Assembly (NCBI RefSeq): GCF_003202915.1
Contig: NZ_QGLP01000005.1
Span: forward strand, 722,721 to 786,720
DNA: 64,000 nucleotides
DNA from: Gilliamella apicola
GTDB lineage: Bacteria > Pseudomonadota > Gammaproteobacteria > Enterobacterales > Orbaceae
Direction: 5' to 3'
Positions 18,598 through 28,040 of this stretch are shown in pieces. The notes beneath the pieces were generated by a model. That model had not been told where the DNA came from. It was given only the letters and a program-made list of their open reading frames with translations, and searched no databases. The translations under genes and the position numbers were made by a program. Position 1 is the first letter of the stretch, and every line of letters begins with the position of its first letter.

Positions 18598-19590
18598 TTA
18601 AGCTGAAAAACGTTTAATTAATGTAGGAATTAAAGTCAATATTTGTCGCGACTCTTGAGGATTTTGAATACGATTTAGTAAAGTTTCAACTGCTAACTGG
18701 CCTAATTCTTCTTTCGGTTGATGGATAGTTGTCAAAGAGGGAGTCATGTATTGTGCAATCTCAATATCATCATAACCAATAATAGCCATATCCTTACCTA
18801 TTTCAAGACCATTTCGATATAGAGTTTGGTAAGCACCAATTGCCATGGCATCATTAAAACAAAATACCGCTTCCGGTGGAATTGGTAAATCTAGTAATTG
18901 CTGCATCGCAATCACACCGGATGAAAAGTGAAAATCCCCTTGTGCTTCATAACCGTCATGTTTGGTTATATTAGCGGCTTGTAGAGCATTTCTAAAGCCT
19001 TTTAAACGCAATTGAGATTGGGTATTATTCAATGGCCCAGTAATACAAGCGATCTTCTTATAATTTTGTTCAATGAGATAATTGGTCGCCAAAGTAGCAC
19101 CATATAAAGAATTATCCTTTATCATGTCATAGGGAGCACTAAATGGTATTCGGTCCACCATAACTATGGGAAGTTTAGGATATTTAGTAAATATCTGTTG
19201 TGGGATTGGTTGAGTTTCAGTACACATTGTTAGTAAACCATCAACCCGTTTTTGTAATAAATGTTCAATATTAGCTAACATTCGTTGATGGTCACCTTCG
19301 GTATGACATAATATCAAATTATAACCTAGCTTATAACAACATCGCTCAACGCCCTGCACTACTTCTGAGAAGAAGGGGTTATTGCTTGTTGTTACTACCA
19401 TACCGATAGTAAATGTTTTATTACTCTTTAAACTTCGAGCAATGGCTGAAGGCGTATAATTTAGTTGTTTGATTGCCAATTCAACTTTTTTGCGAATAGT
19501 TGGACTAACATACCGGTCATTATTAATGACATGAGAGACAGTTGAAGTCGATACTTTCGCAAAATTTGCGACATCCTTTATAGTTGCCAA
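18598..19590 (-). CDS. rbsR: Ribose operon repressor RbsR (LacI family)
   Basis: A 330-aa LacI/GalR-type repressor. The N-terminal helix-turn-helix TIKDVANFAKVSTSTVSHVINN (residues 3-24) with hinge LNYTPSAIARSLKS is followed by a periplasmic-binding-protein-like effector domain. It lies directly downstream of rbsK, the E. coli rbsDACBKR order, which supports RbsR. A perfect LacI-type palindrome lies upstream of rbsD at 21667-21682. The expected effector is ribose. It remains intact although the transporter genes it would control are destroyed. Confidence 0.9.
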   Translation of the reverse strand: MATIKDVANFAKVSTSTVSHVINNDRYVSPTIRKKVELAIKQLNYTPSAIARSLKSNKTFTIGMVVTTSNNPFFSEVVQGVERCCYKLGYNLILCHTEGDHQRMLANIEHLLQKRVDGLLTMCTETQPIPQQIFTKYPKLPIVMVDRIPFSAPYDMIKDNSLYGATLATNYLIEQNYKKIACITGPLNNTQSQLRLKGFRNALQAANITKHDGYEAQGDFHFSSGVIAMQQLLDLPIPPEAVFCFNDAMAIGAYQTLYRNGLEIGKDMAIIGYDDIEIAQYMTPSLTTIHQPKEELGQLAVETLLNRIQNPQESRQILTLIPTLIKRFSA

Positions 19591-19631
19591 GTCGAAACTA
19601 CCTATTTACTTTGTTGTTATTTACATTGTAG

Positions 19632-20561
19632 TTATGTACATTGTTGTTCAAGAAACTCTTCTACTTCATTTCGAAACGGTACTGCTGTTTGAGCGCCCGG
19701 TTTCGTGACTGATAATGCACCAGCTGCATGAGCATACTTAACCGCTTGTTCTAAGGTTTTACCTTCTAATAACGCGGTAACTAACATACCATTGAAGGTA
19801 TCACCGGCACCAATAGTATCAATTACTTGGACTTTAAATCCAGCAATAATTGCCCTTCGTTGTGCAGAGCTTACCCAGGCGCCTTTACTGCCTAAAGTAA
19901 TAATAACCGTTTCGATACCTTTTTTATGTAAAATCATCGCCGCTTGCTCGGCATCTTGCTCCGTTAAGACTTTAATACCAGTTAAGTATTCAGCTTCCGT
20001 TTCATTAGGAGTAATAATATCAATGTGTTTAAGTAAATCATCTGATAATTTTTGCGCTGGAGCTGGATTTAAAATGACTTGAGTCTGATGTTGTTTAGCT
20101 AACTTTGCTGCTTGTTCAATTGTTGCCAACGGTGTTTCCAGTTGCATTAAAATGGCATCAGCATTGATAATATCGTCTTTATATTTAAGTAAATATTCTG
20201 TAGTAACTTGTGCATTAGCACCAGCATGGATAGCAATTTGATTTTCACCTTGAGCATTAACTAAAATCAAAGCTACCCCAGTATTTTGCCCTTCAATACA
20301 AGCTACTGAGCAAGTATTAATATTATCGTTGTTAAGCTGCTGTTTAATTTTGTTACCTAGTTCATCATTTCCGACAGCAGCAATGAACTGAATATTGGCA
20401 CCCAATCGACCTGCTGCAACAGCTTGATTGGCTCCTTTACCACCAAAAGAAATTTTATAGTTGGATCCTGATAATGTTTCACCCGGTTTCGGAAACTTAG
20501 GAACATTTAAAATATGATCAACATTAACACTACCTAAAACAATCAATTTTTTGCGTTTCAT
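19632..20561 (-). CDS. rbsK: Ribokinase
   Basis: A 309-aa PfkB-family kinase that phosphorylates ribose to ribose 5-phosphate with ATP. Signatures are LGSVNVDHILNVPKFPKPGETL at the N-terminus, GGKGANQAVAAGRLGA (near residues 37-52), and the C-terminal catalytic motif DTIGAGDTFNGMLVTALLEG, where the Asp of GAGD is the catalytic base. Length equals E. coli RbsK. It lies between the rbsB remnant and rbsR. With the ABC transporter broken, ribose must come from nucleoside breakdown or another importer (inference). Confidence 0.94.
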   Translation of the reverse strand: MKRKKLIVLGSVNVDHILNVPKFPKPGETLSGSNYKISFGGKGANQAVAAGRLGANIQFIAAVGNDELGNKIKQQLNNDNINTCSVACIEGQNTGVALILVNAQGENQIAIHAGANAQVTTEYLLKYKDDIINADAILMQLETPLATIEQAAKLAKQHQTQVILNPAPAQKLSDDLLKHIDIITPNETEAEYLTGIKVLTEQDAEQAAMILHKKGIETVIITLGSKGAWVSSAQRRAIIAGFKVQVIDTIGAGDTFNGMLVTALLEGKTLEQAVKYAHAAGALSVTKPGAQTAVPFRNEVEEFLEQQCT

Positions 20562-20609
20562 TTATCTAATTCCTAATTAAATAGAACGTTTAGCGCGTCC
20601 TAAGCTAAT

Positions 20610-20910
20610 CTATTTACTAATTAATTTTAACTTCACGGGAATACTCGGACTGATTTTTTCACCTTTTATAACTTTATCAGCGATTTCGCCCCCAATTGCA
20701 TCAATTTTATCAGGTTGTTGTGCCCCAGTTGCAGCTAATTTACCGCGTTCTACAGATTTGATGCCATCATCGGTATCATCGAATCCAACGACCAAAATGT
20801 CAGTTCGATCAGTGGTTTGAATCGCTCACATTGCACCCTATGCCATTTAATCATTTTCCGCAAAAACAGCTTGAACAGAAGGATAAACCGTCAATAAATT
20901 TTGCATAACA
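20610..20910 (-). pseudogene. rbsB: rbsB remnant (3' third of the ribose-binding protein gene)
   Basis: On the minus strand the sequence reads as the last ~100 residues of RbsB: NVMQNLLTVYPSVQAVFAEND, then stop codons in place of three residues (TAA, TAG, TGA between 20829 and 20855), then TDILVVGFDDTDDGIKSVER, and a family-like end EKISPSIPVKLKLISK. The first two thirds, including the signal peptide, are missing. Upstream it is fused directly to rbsA-derived sequence near 20911. It lies in the correct rbs position just upstream of rbsK. It is non-functional. Confidence 0.88.
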
Positions 20911-21182
20911 TTCACACTGTCACCAATAAGGTGGTTAACCTGTAACGTGATATTTCTTTTTTGTATATCGATGTGCCGATATTGTTCGTCAGCTTGCGAC
21001 CCATCATCTCAATTAAACTATCTTCATCCAATTGCGTAATCTTCTTTTTACTCACAAATTGACCATCACGTAATTAGGTGACTGCATTGCAAATTTGAAA
21101 GATCTCTTTTATTTGCGCCTGAAAGCGCTTTAACGCAGGGAGAAGATTTAGATATATCAGTAATCTAAAATAAAATATCACT
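20911..21182 (-). pseudogene. rbsA: rbsA remnant with two deletions (ribose ABC ATPase)
   Basis: About 270 bp remain of a gene normally near 1500 bp. Reading minus-strand frames, the first part gives DISKSSPCVKALSGA, resembling the start of RbsA. It then jumps to IKEIFQICNAVT-stop-LRDGQF and DEDSLIEMMGRKL, matching a region near residue 210 of E. coli RbsA. A frame change leads to DEQYRHIDIQKRNITLQVNH and LIGDSVNV, after which the sequence becomes rbsB. So there is an internal deletion and a second one removing the rest of rbsA, all of rbsC and most of rbsB. The start ATG also appears lost. Confidence 0.82.
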
Positions 21183-21213
21183 CGTAAAACTCCCATTATT
21201 TTAATTGCTTTTT

Positions 21214-21633
21214 TTAAAATATTACCCCCGACTGTAAAATAATATTTGCGTAGGGTGAACATTCACCAGTTCTAATAACCGCTTTGCATTCAGCGGTTTG
21301 ATGTTTTAACATTTCGTGAGTGACATATTCGATATCAATTATATTTTGTTGTGATTCTTCAATTTGTTTAATCTGCGCTAATATTTTTTTATTTATCTCT
21401 GGATTATGTTTAAAAATCTCTTCTGCCAAGAGAATCTTTTCAATTTGCATAGATTCAGTTACAGATTCCAAAACTTGCATAAATGATGGCACGCCAAAAG
21501 TCAGAGCTAGATCTATTCTTTCAACATTTTCAGGAATAGGTAAACCAGCATCACCAATGGCAATTTGATCGGCATGTCCCATTTTGGCTAAAGTTTGAAC
21601 TATTACTGAATTGAACAACTTACTTTTATACAT
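21214..21633 (-). CDS. rbsD: D-ribose pyranase RbsD
   Basis: A 139-aa protein, the same length as E. coli RbsD. It interconverts the beta-pyranose and furanose forms of ribose so that RbsK can use it. Conserved features are the catalytic-His region KMGHADQIAIGDAGLPIP (residues 17-34), GVPSFMQVL, and the C-terminal GECSPYANIILQSGV. It is the first gene of the damaged rbs operon and appears intact. The rbsR-type operator lies 34 bp upstream of its start. Confidence 0.92.
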   Translation of the reverse strand: MYKSKLFNSVIVQTLAKMGHADQIAIGDAGLPIPENVERIDLALTFGVPSFMQVLESVTESMQIEKILLAEEIFKHNPEINKKILAQIKQIEESQQNIIDIEYVTHEMLKHQTAECKAVIRTGECSPYANIILQSGVIF

Positions 21634-21666
21634 AATGCAATCCTAAGAATAATAATGAAATTGTTT

Positions 21667-21682
21667 ATCGAAACGTTTCGAT
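21667..21682. promoter_or_regulatory. RbsR operator (LacI-type palindrome) upstream of rbsD
   Basis: ATCGAAACGTTTCGAT is a perfect 16-bp palindrome with the central CG of LacI-family operators; the E. coli RbsR site contains CGAAACGTTTCG. It is placed to block the rbsD promoter. Confidence 0.8.
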
Positions 21683-21753
21683 GATGGCATAATTTAACGA
21701 AGATAAAGGCATAGTGAATTAAAAATAAATGAGTTGCAATGGATAAAATATCA

Positions 21754-21775
21754 ACATGTGATCCGGATCAACATA
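21754..21775. promoter_or_regulatory. CRP-like site upstream of the rbs operon
   Basis: TGTGATCCGGATCAACA contains one perfect CRP half-site (TGTGA) and a palindromic TGATCCGGATCA core, about 75 bp upstream of the RbsR operator. This is consistent with cAMP-CRP activation as known for E. coli rbs. The second half-site is imperfect. Confidence 0.5.
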
Positions 21776-21913
21776 ATTATTCATTATTAAAATTACATCA
21801 AGAAATATAAAACATAGTTACTAGCAACCTAATGGAAAATAGATTGATAATGAACTTTTGCTAAAAGTTTGCTAAAATAGATTGATTTTAAATTATTTAA
21901 TCTGGAGAATTTT

Positions 21914-22657
21914 ATGGCAGGTCATAGTAAATGGGCCAATACCAAACATCGCAAAGCAGCTCAAGATGCTAAGCGCGGTAAAATCTTTACCAAAATTATT
22001 CGCGAACTTGTAACCGCAGCTAAACTTGGTGGTGGCGATCCAGCGTCTAACCCTCGTCTACGGGCTGCAATGGACAAAGCTTTATCTAACAACATGACTC
22101 GAGATACCATGAATAGAGCGATTGCTCGTGGTGTTGGTGGTGAAGATGATACTAATATGGAAACTATCATCTATGAAGGTTATGGACCCGCCGGTACTGC
22201 GGTAATGGTTGAGTGCTTAAGTGATAATCGTAACCGCACGGTATCAGAAGTGCGTCACGCGTTTACCAAAACTGGTGGCAACCTAGGTACTGATGGCTCA
22301 GTTTCTTACTTATTCACCAAAAAAGGCGTGATCTCATATCCTACTGGAACTGATGAAGACCAAGTTATGGATGCCGCACTTGAAGCTGGTGCTGATGATG
22401 TTGTAACTTATGATGATGGTGCAATTGATGTGTTTACAACACCAGAATCATTTGGTGAAGTTAAAGATGCCCTCGATGCGGCAGGTTTAGTCGCTGAATC
22501 AGCTGAAGTGTCAATGATTCCGGCAACTAAGGTTGATTTGGATATTGACTCTGCACCAAAACTATTACGTCTTATCGATATGCTTGAAGATTGTGATGAT
22601 GTTCAAGAAGTCTATCATAACGGAGAAGTTTCAGACGAAGTTGCAGCTGCACTCTAA
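21914..22657 (+). CDS. yebC: YebC/PmpR family DNA-binding protein
   Basis: A 247-aa protein beginning with the hallmark [28 protein letters not shown]. Family members bind DNA as transcription regulators; paralogues assist translation of proline-rich motifs. The conserved middle ([16 protein letters not shown]) and acidic third domain are present. Its TAA stop overlaps the ruvC ATG (TAATG), so the two are translationally coupled as in E. coli. Length is normal (E. coli 246 aa). Confidence 0.94.
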   Translation: MAGHSKWANTKHRKAAQDAKRGKIFTKIIRELVTAAKLGGGDPASNPRLRAAMDKALSNNMTRDTMNRAIARGVGGEDDTNMETIIYEGYGPAGTAVMVECLSDNRNRTVSEVRHAFTKTGGNLGTDGSVSYLFTKKGVISYPTGTDEDQVMDAALEAGADDVVTYDDGAIDVFTTPESFGEVKDALDAAGLVAESAEVSMIPATKVDLDIDSAPKLLRLIDMLEDCDDVQEVYHNGEVSDEVAAAL

Positions 22658-23145
22658 TGACTATCATTCTGGGTATTGACCCAGGCTCTCGTTTGACGGG
22701 TTACGGCGTAATTCGTCAAACCGGAAGACAATTAACTTATCTTGGCAGTGGTTGTATCCGCACCGCCGTCGATGATTTACCAACGCGTTTAAAACGTGTT
22801 TATGCTGGCGTTAGCGAAATTATCCTACAATTTCAACCAGATATGTTTGCTATTGAACAAGTGTTTATGGCACGCAATGCTGATTCGGCTTTAAAATTAG
22901 GTCAAGCACGCGGTTCAGCTATCGTAGCCGCGGTTAATAATGATTTACCGGTTTTTGAATATGCAGCCCGCTTAGTTAAGCAAAGTGTAGTTGGCACTGG
23001 AGCAGCTGACAAAAAACAAGTTCAACACATGGTTAAGCTACTACTTAAACTACCTGCAAGTCCTCAGGCTGATGCGGCTGATGCACTGGCTATAGCAATT
23101 ACACATGCGCATATGAGCCAACAATTAATCAAATCGCATCGATAA
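22657..23145 (+). CDS. ruvC: Holliday junction resolvase RuvC
   Basis: A 162-aa RNase H-fold endonuclease that cuts Holliday junctions symmetrically. The four catalytic acids are visible: Asp in [12 protein letters not shown], Glu in [11 protein letters not shown], and two Asp in [14 protein letters not shown]. It overlaps yebC by one base. In E. coli ruvAB follows nearby, but here the next gene is an efflux pump on the other strand, so ruvAB must lie elsewhere in the genome if present. Confidence 0.95.
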   Translation: MTIILGIDPGSRLTGYGVIRQTGRQLTYLGSGCIRTAVDDLPTRLKRVYAGVSEIILQFQPDMFAIEQVFMARNADSALKLGQARGSAIVAAVNNDLPVFEYAARLVKQSVVGTGAADKKQVQHMVKLLLKLPASPQADAADALAIAITHAHMSQQLIKSHR

Positions 23146-23239
23146 ATACTGACTTAATTAAAAAATACCTCTATAAAAGCTTATTTATTTACTCCATTTT
23201 TTTCATCAAGTTAAAACGTTATCAAATAAAAGCTCTGAC

Positions 23240-23504
23240 TTATTATCAATAAAACCAGCAATTAAAATTTACATAAAAAAAGCACCGATACTCTTGGTAC
23301 TTTTAATTCATATCATTTAATCGTAGTTTAACTATATATCGATTAGTTTCCTGTTTTACCAGTATAATTAGTCGGTAGTACTACTTTATTCTTATGTACA
23401 GTAAACAATTTAGTAACAAATAAGAAGAATAATGGAACATAGAATATTGCTAAGAATGTTGCCGTTAACATACCATCGATTTCCCCTATTACTACCTCAT
23501 TTCA
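23240..23504 (-). pseudogene. Decayed duplicate of the 3' end of the RND pump gene
   Basis: This block repeats, with an offset of about 275 bp and scattered mismatches, the end of the acrB-like gene plus its terminator (original at 23515-23780). Its minus-strand frame still reads GMLTATFLAIFYVPLFFLF and ends in NYTGKTGN before a stop at 23344. There is no 5' part, start codon or ribosome-binding site. Its terminator arm (GCACCGA / TTGGTAC, near 23281-23300) has lost perfect pairing. It is either a small tandem duplication or the last trace of a second pump gene. Confidence 0.85.
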
Positions 23505-23549
23505 AAGAAATGAATTATTATCATTAAAACCTGTAATTAAAATTTACAT

Positions 23550-23580
23550 AAAAAAAGCACCAATACTCTTGGTGCTTTTA
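23550..23580 (-). terminator. Intrinsic terminator of the efflux operon
   Basis: AAGCACCAA-TACTC-TTGGTGCTT forms a perfect stem. On the minus strand it is followed by a run of seven T residues. It lies about 40 bp past the acrB-like stop. Confidence 0.85.
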
Positions 23581-23617
23581 ATTCATATCATTTAATCGGT
23601 AGTTTACTATTCATCGA

Positions 23618-26600
23618 TTAGTTTTCTGTTTTACCTGTATAATTGGTCGGTAGTACTACTTTATTCTTATGTTTAGTAAATAACTTAGTAACAAACAAGA
23701 AGAATAATGGAACATAGAATATTGCTAAGAATGTTGCCGTTAACATACCGCCGATTACCCCTGTTCCTACCGCATTCTGACTTACAGAACCGGCACCACT
23801 ACTTGTCGCTAGTGGGTATACACCAAGAATAAAGGCAAATGATGTCATTAAAATTGGACGTAAACGTAGACGACAAGCTTCTAATGTTGCATCAATTAAT
23901 GATTTACCTTCTTTTTCTAGTGCATCTTTAGCAAATTCTACGATCAGAATAGCATTCTTAGCCGATAACCCCATCGTGGTTAATAGACCAACGATAAAGT
24001 AAATATCGTTATCAAGACCTCTAAACATTGTCGCATATACAGTACCAATAATACCTAATGGGATCACGAACAAGATCGAGATAGGTACAGTCCAACTTTC
24101 ATATAGAGCAGCCAATGACAAGAAAACTACAATCAGTGAAATAATATAAAGGGTTGTTGTTTGTGACCCAGTTTGACGTTCTTGGTAAGAAATATCGGTC
24201 CAGTCAAAAGAGAAACCTTTAGGTAAATTTTTAGATAATTCTTCCATTATTGCCATAGCTTGACCAGAACTCATACCCGGCGCAGCTGAACCACTGATAC
24301 CCATCGCTGCTACACCATCGTAACGAACCAATGATGGTGAACCGTAACTTTTCGTTGTGGTAGCAAACGCATCATAAGGAACCATCTCACCTTTTTGATT
24401 TTTTACATGCCAGAAACTAAAGTCATCAGGTAACATTCGATAAGCCGCATCAGATTGTAAATAGACTTTTTTAACACGGTTGTTATACACAAAGTCATCA
24501 ATATAGGCAGAACCTAATGCAGTTGAAAGTACAGTATTAACACTACTTACAGCAACACCAAGCGCTTGAGCGGTTTCGAAATCCACATTAATTTTATATT
24601 GTGGTACATCTAACATACTACCTGGGCGAACTTGTTGTAAGTTTGGATTTTGTGCAGCTTGTCCCAACAGTTGGAAAAATGCCCCCATCAAAGCATCATG
24701 TCCAAGACCTGCGGTATCTTTTAACATGTAAGAGAAACCATTAGCCATACCTAGTGACGGTACTGCTGGTACATTAGTAATAATGACGCGGCCTTCAGTT
24801 ATCGTTGATGCAAATCCAAAACCACTACCCACCAAAGCATCCACTTTTTGATCTGGACGTTTACGCTCATCCCAATCTTTTAATCGGATAAAGCCAAGCC
24901 CCATGTTTTGACCACGACCAACCATACTGAAACCAGCAACAGTAAAGATCTCCTTCACTGAATCAGCTTTCTCATTCATATAAAATTGAGAGGTTTTGTT
25001 CAAAACACTCATGGTTTGTTCTAATGTCGATCCGGGTGGTAACTCAACCATTACAATTAATACACCCTGATCTTCATTTGGTAAGAAACCAGTTGGTAAA
25101 CGATTAAAGCCAAAGATTAAGCAAACAACAATCAAACCATAGCAAACAAATGAAATAAGTGGATAACGAATAAATTTAATCACACCTTTTTCATAGGCAT
25201 GCAAGCTTTTGTTATATAAATTATTGAACTTATTAAAGAACCATTTAGTCCCAATTGAAAGCCAACTAAATGGTGGTACACTTTCTAATTTTTCACCAAT
25301 TGTGGTTTTCTTAATTTTACTTTTAGATGGTGCTTTTAAGATTTGCGCACAAAGTGCTGGCGTTAACACAATTGCCATCAGCACAGATAAAGCCATCGAT
25401 GTTACAATTGTGATTGAAAATTGACGATAGATTCCCCCTGCTGCACCACCATAGAATGCCATTGGCACAAATACCGCGGAAAGCACCACAGCTATACCAA
25501 CTAACGCCGAGGTGATCTGCTCCATCGACTTAACTGTCGCATCATACGGGGATAATCCTTCATCATGCATAATACGTTCAACGTTCTCAATTACCACGAT
25601 GGCATCATCGACCAGAAGACCGATAGCCAGTACCATAGCAAACATCGATAACGTATTAATGGTAAATCCACAGATATATAAAACCGCAAACGTACCTAAC
25701 AATACTACTGGTACCGTAATAGTTGGAATAAGTGTAGAACGTAGATTTTGTAAAAAGACATACATAACGATAACAACCAAAATGATTGCTTCAATTAAAG
25801 TATGTACCACGTTATTAATCGATAATTTAACAAACGGTGTTGTATCATAAGGATAGGCAAATTTAATATCTTCAGGGAAAATCTGAGATAACTCTTGAAT
25901 TTTTTGGTCAACTTTTGCTGATGTATCTAGTTGGTTGGCACCAGTTGCTAAATAAATACCTAAACCTGCTGATGGTTTACCATCATAGCGTGAAAGAAAG
26001 TTATAATCAGCAGCCCCAATTTCAACATTAGCCACATCTTTTAATAAAATATTGGAACCATTAGTATTAACCCGCAGCAAAATATTTTGAAATTGTTCCG
26101 GTGTTTTTAAACGTGATTGAGCTGTGATGGTTGCATTAAGCTCTTGCCCCTCTGTTGCCGGTAAAGCACCAAGTTGCCCTGCAGTAACCTGCGCATTTTG
26201 TGCTTGAATAGCGCCAATAATCTCTTCGATAGATAGATTAAAGTAGTTAAGTTTATTAGGATCTAACCAAATACGCATTGCATATTCAGAACCAAATAAC
26301 TGGGTATCACCTACCCCTTGAACACGACGGATCTGATCTTGCACCGTTGAATAAATAAAATCAGCAATATCCGCTTGCGTTTTTTGTGGGTTAGTAGAAT
26401 AGAAACCAATAACCTTTAAGAAGTTAGTATTATTTTTAGCTACCGACACACCATTTTTTTGCACACTTTCAGGTAGACGCGATTTAATACTTTCTACTTT
26501 ATTTAATACTTGTACTTGAGCAAAATCAGGGCTTGTACCCGGAGCAAAAGTCAATGTTGTTTGTACCACACCCTGAGCACTACTGGTTGACTTCATATAA

Positions 26601-26827
26601 ATTAAATTATCTAAACCAGTTAAATTTTGCTCAATTAATTGCGTAACAGTATTTTCAATGGTTTGCGCATCAGCACCTGGGTAAACAGCAGAAACGGTAA
26701 CAGCAGGTGGTGCTATGTCAGGATACTGTTCTACGGCGAGTAGCTTAATACATAAAGCCCCTCCCAGCATCATCATGATAGCAATTACCCATGCAAAAAC
26801 AGGTCTATCAATAAAGAACTTAGCCAT
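23618..26827 (-). CDS. acrB: RND multidrug efflux permease, AcrB-like
   Basis: A 1069-aa inner-membrane drug:proton antiporter of the HAE1 group, which pumps drugs and host antimicrobials (and bile salts in gut bacteria) through a tripartite channel. The start MAKFFIDRPVFAWVIAI is canonical. The proton-relay aspartates are in GLLVDDAIVVIENVERIM (TM4) and the relay lysine in GLSAKNAILIVEFAKDA (TM10). Two large periplasmic loops follow TM1 and TM7. It is 19 bp downstream of the AcrA-like gene, so the two form an operon. No outer-membrane TolC or TetR regulator gene is adjacent. Whether it is the main AcrB or a paralogue cannot be told. Confidence 0.93.
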   Translation of the reverse strand: MAKFFIDRPVFAWVIAIMMMLGGALCIKLLAVEQYPDIAPPAVTVSAVYPGADAQTIENTVTQLIEQNLTGLDNLIYMKSTSSAQGVVQTTLTFAPGTSPDFAQVQVLNKVESIKSRLPESVQKNGVSVAKNNTNFLKVIGFYSTNPQKTQADIADFIYSTVQDQIRRVQGVGDTQLFGSEYAMRIWLDPNKLNYFNLSIEEIIGAIQAQNAQVTAGQLGALPATEGQELNATITAQSRLKTPEQFQNILLRVNTNGSNILLKDVANVEIGAADYNFLSRYDGKPSAGLGIYLATGANQLDTSAKVDQKIQELSQIFPEDIKFAYPYDTTPFVKLSINNVVHTLIEAIILVVIVMYVFLQNLRSTLIPTITVPVVLLGTFAVLYICGFTINTLSMFAMVLAIGLLVDDAIVVIENVERIMHDEGLSPYDATVKSMEQITSALVGIAVVLSAVFVPMAFYGGAAGGIYRQFSITIVTSMALSVLMAIVLTPALCAQILKAPSKSKIKKTTIGEKLESVPPFSWLSIGTKWFFNKFNNLYNKSLHAYEKGVIKFIRYPLISFVCYGLIVVCLIFGFNRLPTGFLPNEDQGVLIVMVELPPGSTLEQTMSVLNKTSQFYMNEKADSVKEIFTVAGFSMVGRGQNMGLGFIRLKDWDERKRPDQKVDALVGSGFGFASTITEGRVIITNVPAVPSLGMANGFSYMLKDTAGLGHDALMGAFFQLLGQAAQNPNLQQVRPGSMLDVPQYKINVDFETAQALGVAVSSVNTVLSTALGSAYIDDFVYNNRVKKVYLQSDAAYRMLPDDFSFWHVKNQKGEMVPYDAFATTTKSYGSPSLVRYDGVAAMGISGSAAPGMSSGQAMAIMEELSKNLPKGFSFDWTDISYQERQTGSQTTTLYIISLIVVFLSLAALYESWTVPISILFVIPLGIIGTVYATMFRGLDNDIYFIVGLLTTMGLSAKNAILIVEFAKDALEKEGKSLIDATLEACRLRLRPILMTSFAFILGVYPLATSSGAGSVSQNAVGTGVIGGMLTATFLAIFYVPLFFLFVTKLFTKHKNKVVLPTNYTGKTEN

Positions 26828-26846
26828 AATTAAACCTACCCCTGTT

Positions 26847-28040
26847 TTATTTCGCGCTGCTTTTGATGATATTGTCTAATTGCTCTTGAGAAAGAGTAGC
26901 TGGTTTATCAACCGCTTGTGCCTTCATTGGTTGCCCCCTTTCTACTGCAGTTAAATTAAGTAAACCTGTAGTAATCACTTGTTCACCAATATCAATACCA
27001 CTGGTAACAACCCAATAACCACTGATGCCAGTATAAACTTTAATATCTTGGCGATATTCAACTGTACCATCTGAATTTAAAATTTTAGCTGTATATTGAC
27101 CTTTTTGGTTACTAGTAATGCCTTGTTGAGGAACTAACACCGCATTTTTAATCGTACCTAATGTCAATTGAGGTTTTACGAACATGCCTGGTAAGATTTT
27201 ACCTTCGCTATTCGAAAATTGAGAACGTAATGTCACAGTACCAGTAGTTTCATTAACAGTCATATCTGAAAATTTAATACTACCAGGTAACGCATATTTT
27301 GAACCATCATTAAAAAATAGTTCAACATTATCACCTTTAGCAGGTTCGTAAATAATGTTTTCATCTTGAAGATATTTATTATAGCGAGTAGCCGCTTCGG
27401 TCATATCTACATAAATTGGATCAAGTTTTTGTACTAAAGCTAGTGGTGTAGCTTGTCCTGCTGATACCAATGCCCCTTCTGTCACACTTGATTTACCAAT
27501 ATAACCATCAATTGGCGAATATACTTTAGTATAGTCCAAGTTAACTTTAGCCGCATGTTCTGCTGCTTGAGCAACTAAGACACTTGCTTCTGCTTGTTTC
27601 GCATCAGCCGCCGCTTTATCATATTCTTGTTGGCTAATGGATTTTGTATTTAATAGACCTGCATAACGTTTTAAGGTAAGTTGTGCAATATTAGCATTAG
27701 CTTTAGCGCTAGCAACACTAGCCACCGCACTATCATAGTTAGCTTGATAAATGGCAGGATCAATTTGGTAAAGTGATTGACCTGCTTTAACGTTCGAGCT
27801 TTCTTCAAATTCACGGTTTAATACAATCCCACTAACTTGTGGTCTTATTTCAGCTATTTGTGAGGCAATAACCCGTCCAGGTAGATTTATTTTAAGTGTA
27901 TAATTTAAAGGTTGAACTTTAAAAACAGTTACCTTCGGTAATTGGCCACTACCATCTTGGGACTGATTATCACAGCTTGTTAACAACAATAGACCAGTTA
28001 ATGCCATTGGCAGCGTAAGTAATAGCTTATTAAATCTCAT
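26847..28040 (-). CDS. acrA: RND efflux periplasmic adaptor lipoprotein, AcrA-like
   Basis: A 397-aa membrane-fusion protein. The signal peptide with lipobox LLTSC (Cys near residue 23) predicts an inner-membrane-anchored lipoprotein. The lipoyl halves are LPGRVIASQIAEIRPQVSG and VYSPIDGYIGKSSVTEGALV. They flank an alpha-helical hairpin (about residues 95-165) that contacts the outer-membrane channel. The beta-barrel and membrane-proximal domains follow. It is the first gene of the acrAB-type operon. Confidence 0.93.
   Translation of the reverse strand: MRFNKLLLTLPMALTGLLLLTSCDNQSQDGSGQLPKVTVFKVQPLNYTLKINLPGRVIASQIAEIRPQVSGIVLNREFEESSNVKAGQSLYQIDPAIYQANYDSAVASVASAKANANIAQLTLKRYAGLLNTKSISQQEYDKAAADAKQAEASVLVAQAAEHAAKVNLDYTKVYSPIDGYIGKSSVTEGALVSAGQATPLALVQKLDPIYVDMTEAATRYNKYLQDENIIYEPAKGDNVELFFNDGSKYALPGSIKFSDMTVNETTGTVTLRSQFSNSEGKILPGMFVKPQLTLGTIKNAVLVPQQGITSNQKGQYTAKILNSDGTVEYRQDIKVYTGISGYWVVTSGIDIGEQVITTGLLNLTAVERGQPMKAQAVDKPATLSQEQLDNIIKSSAK

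Noticed and set aside
20610-20795. Stand-alone 61-aa gene
   Set aside because: It is only the last open stretch of the rbsB remnant. Its apparent TTG start is internal and matching RbsB sequence continues upstream through stop codons.
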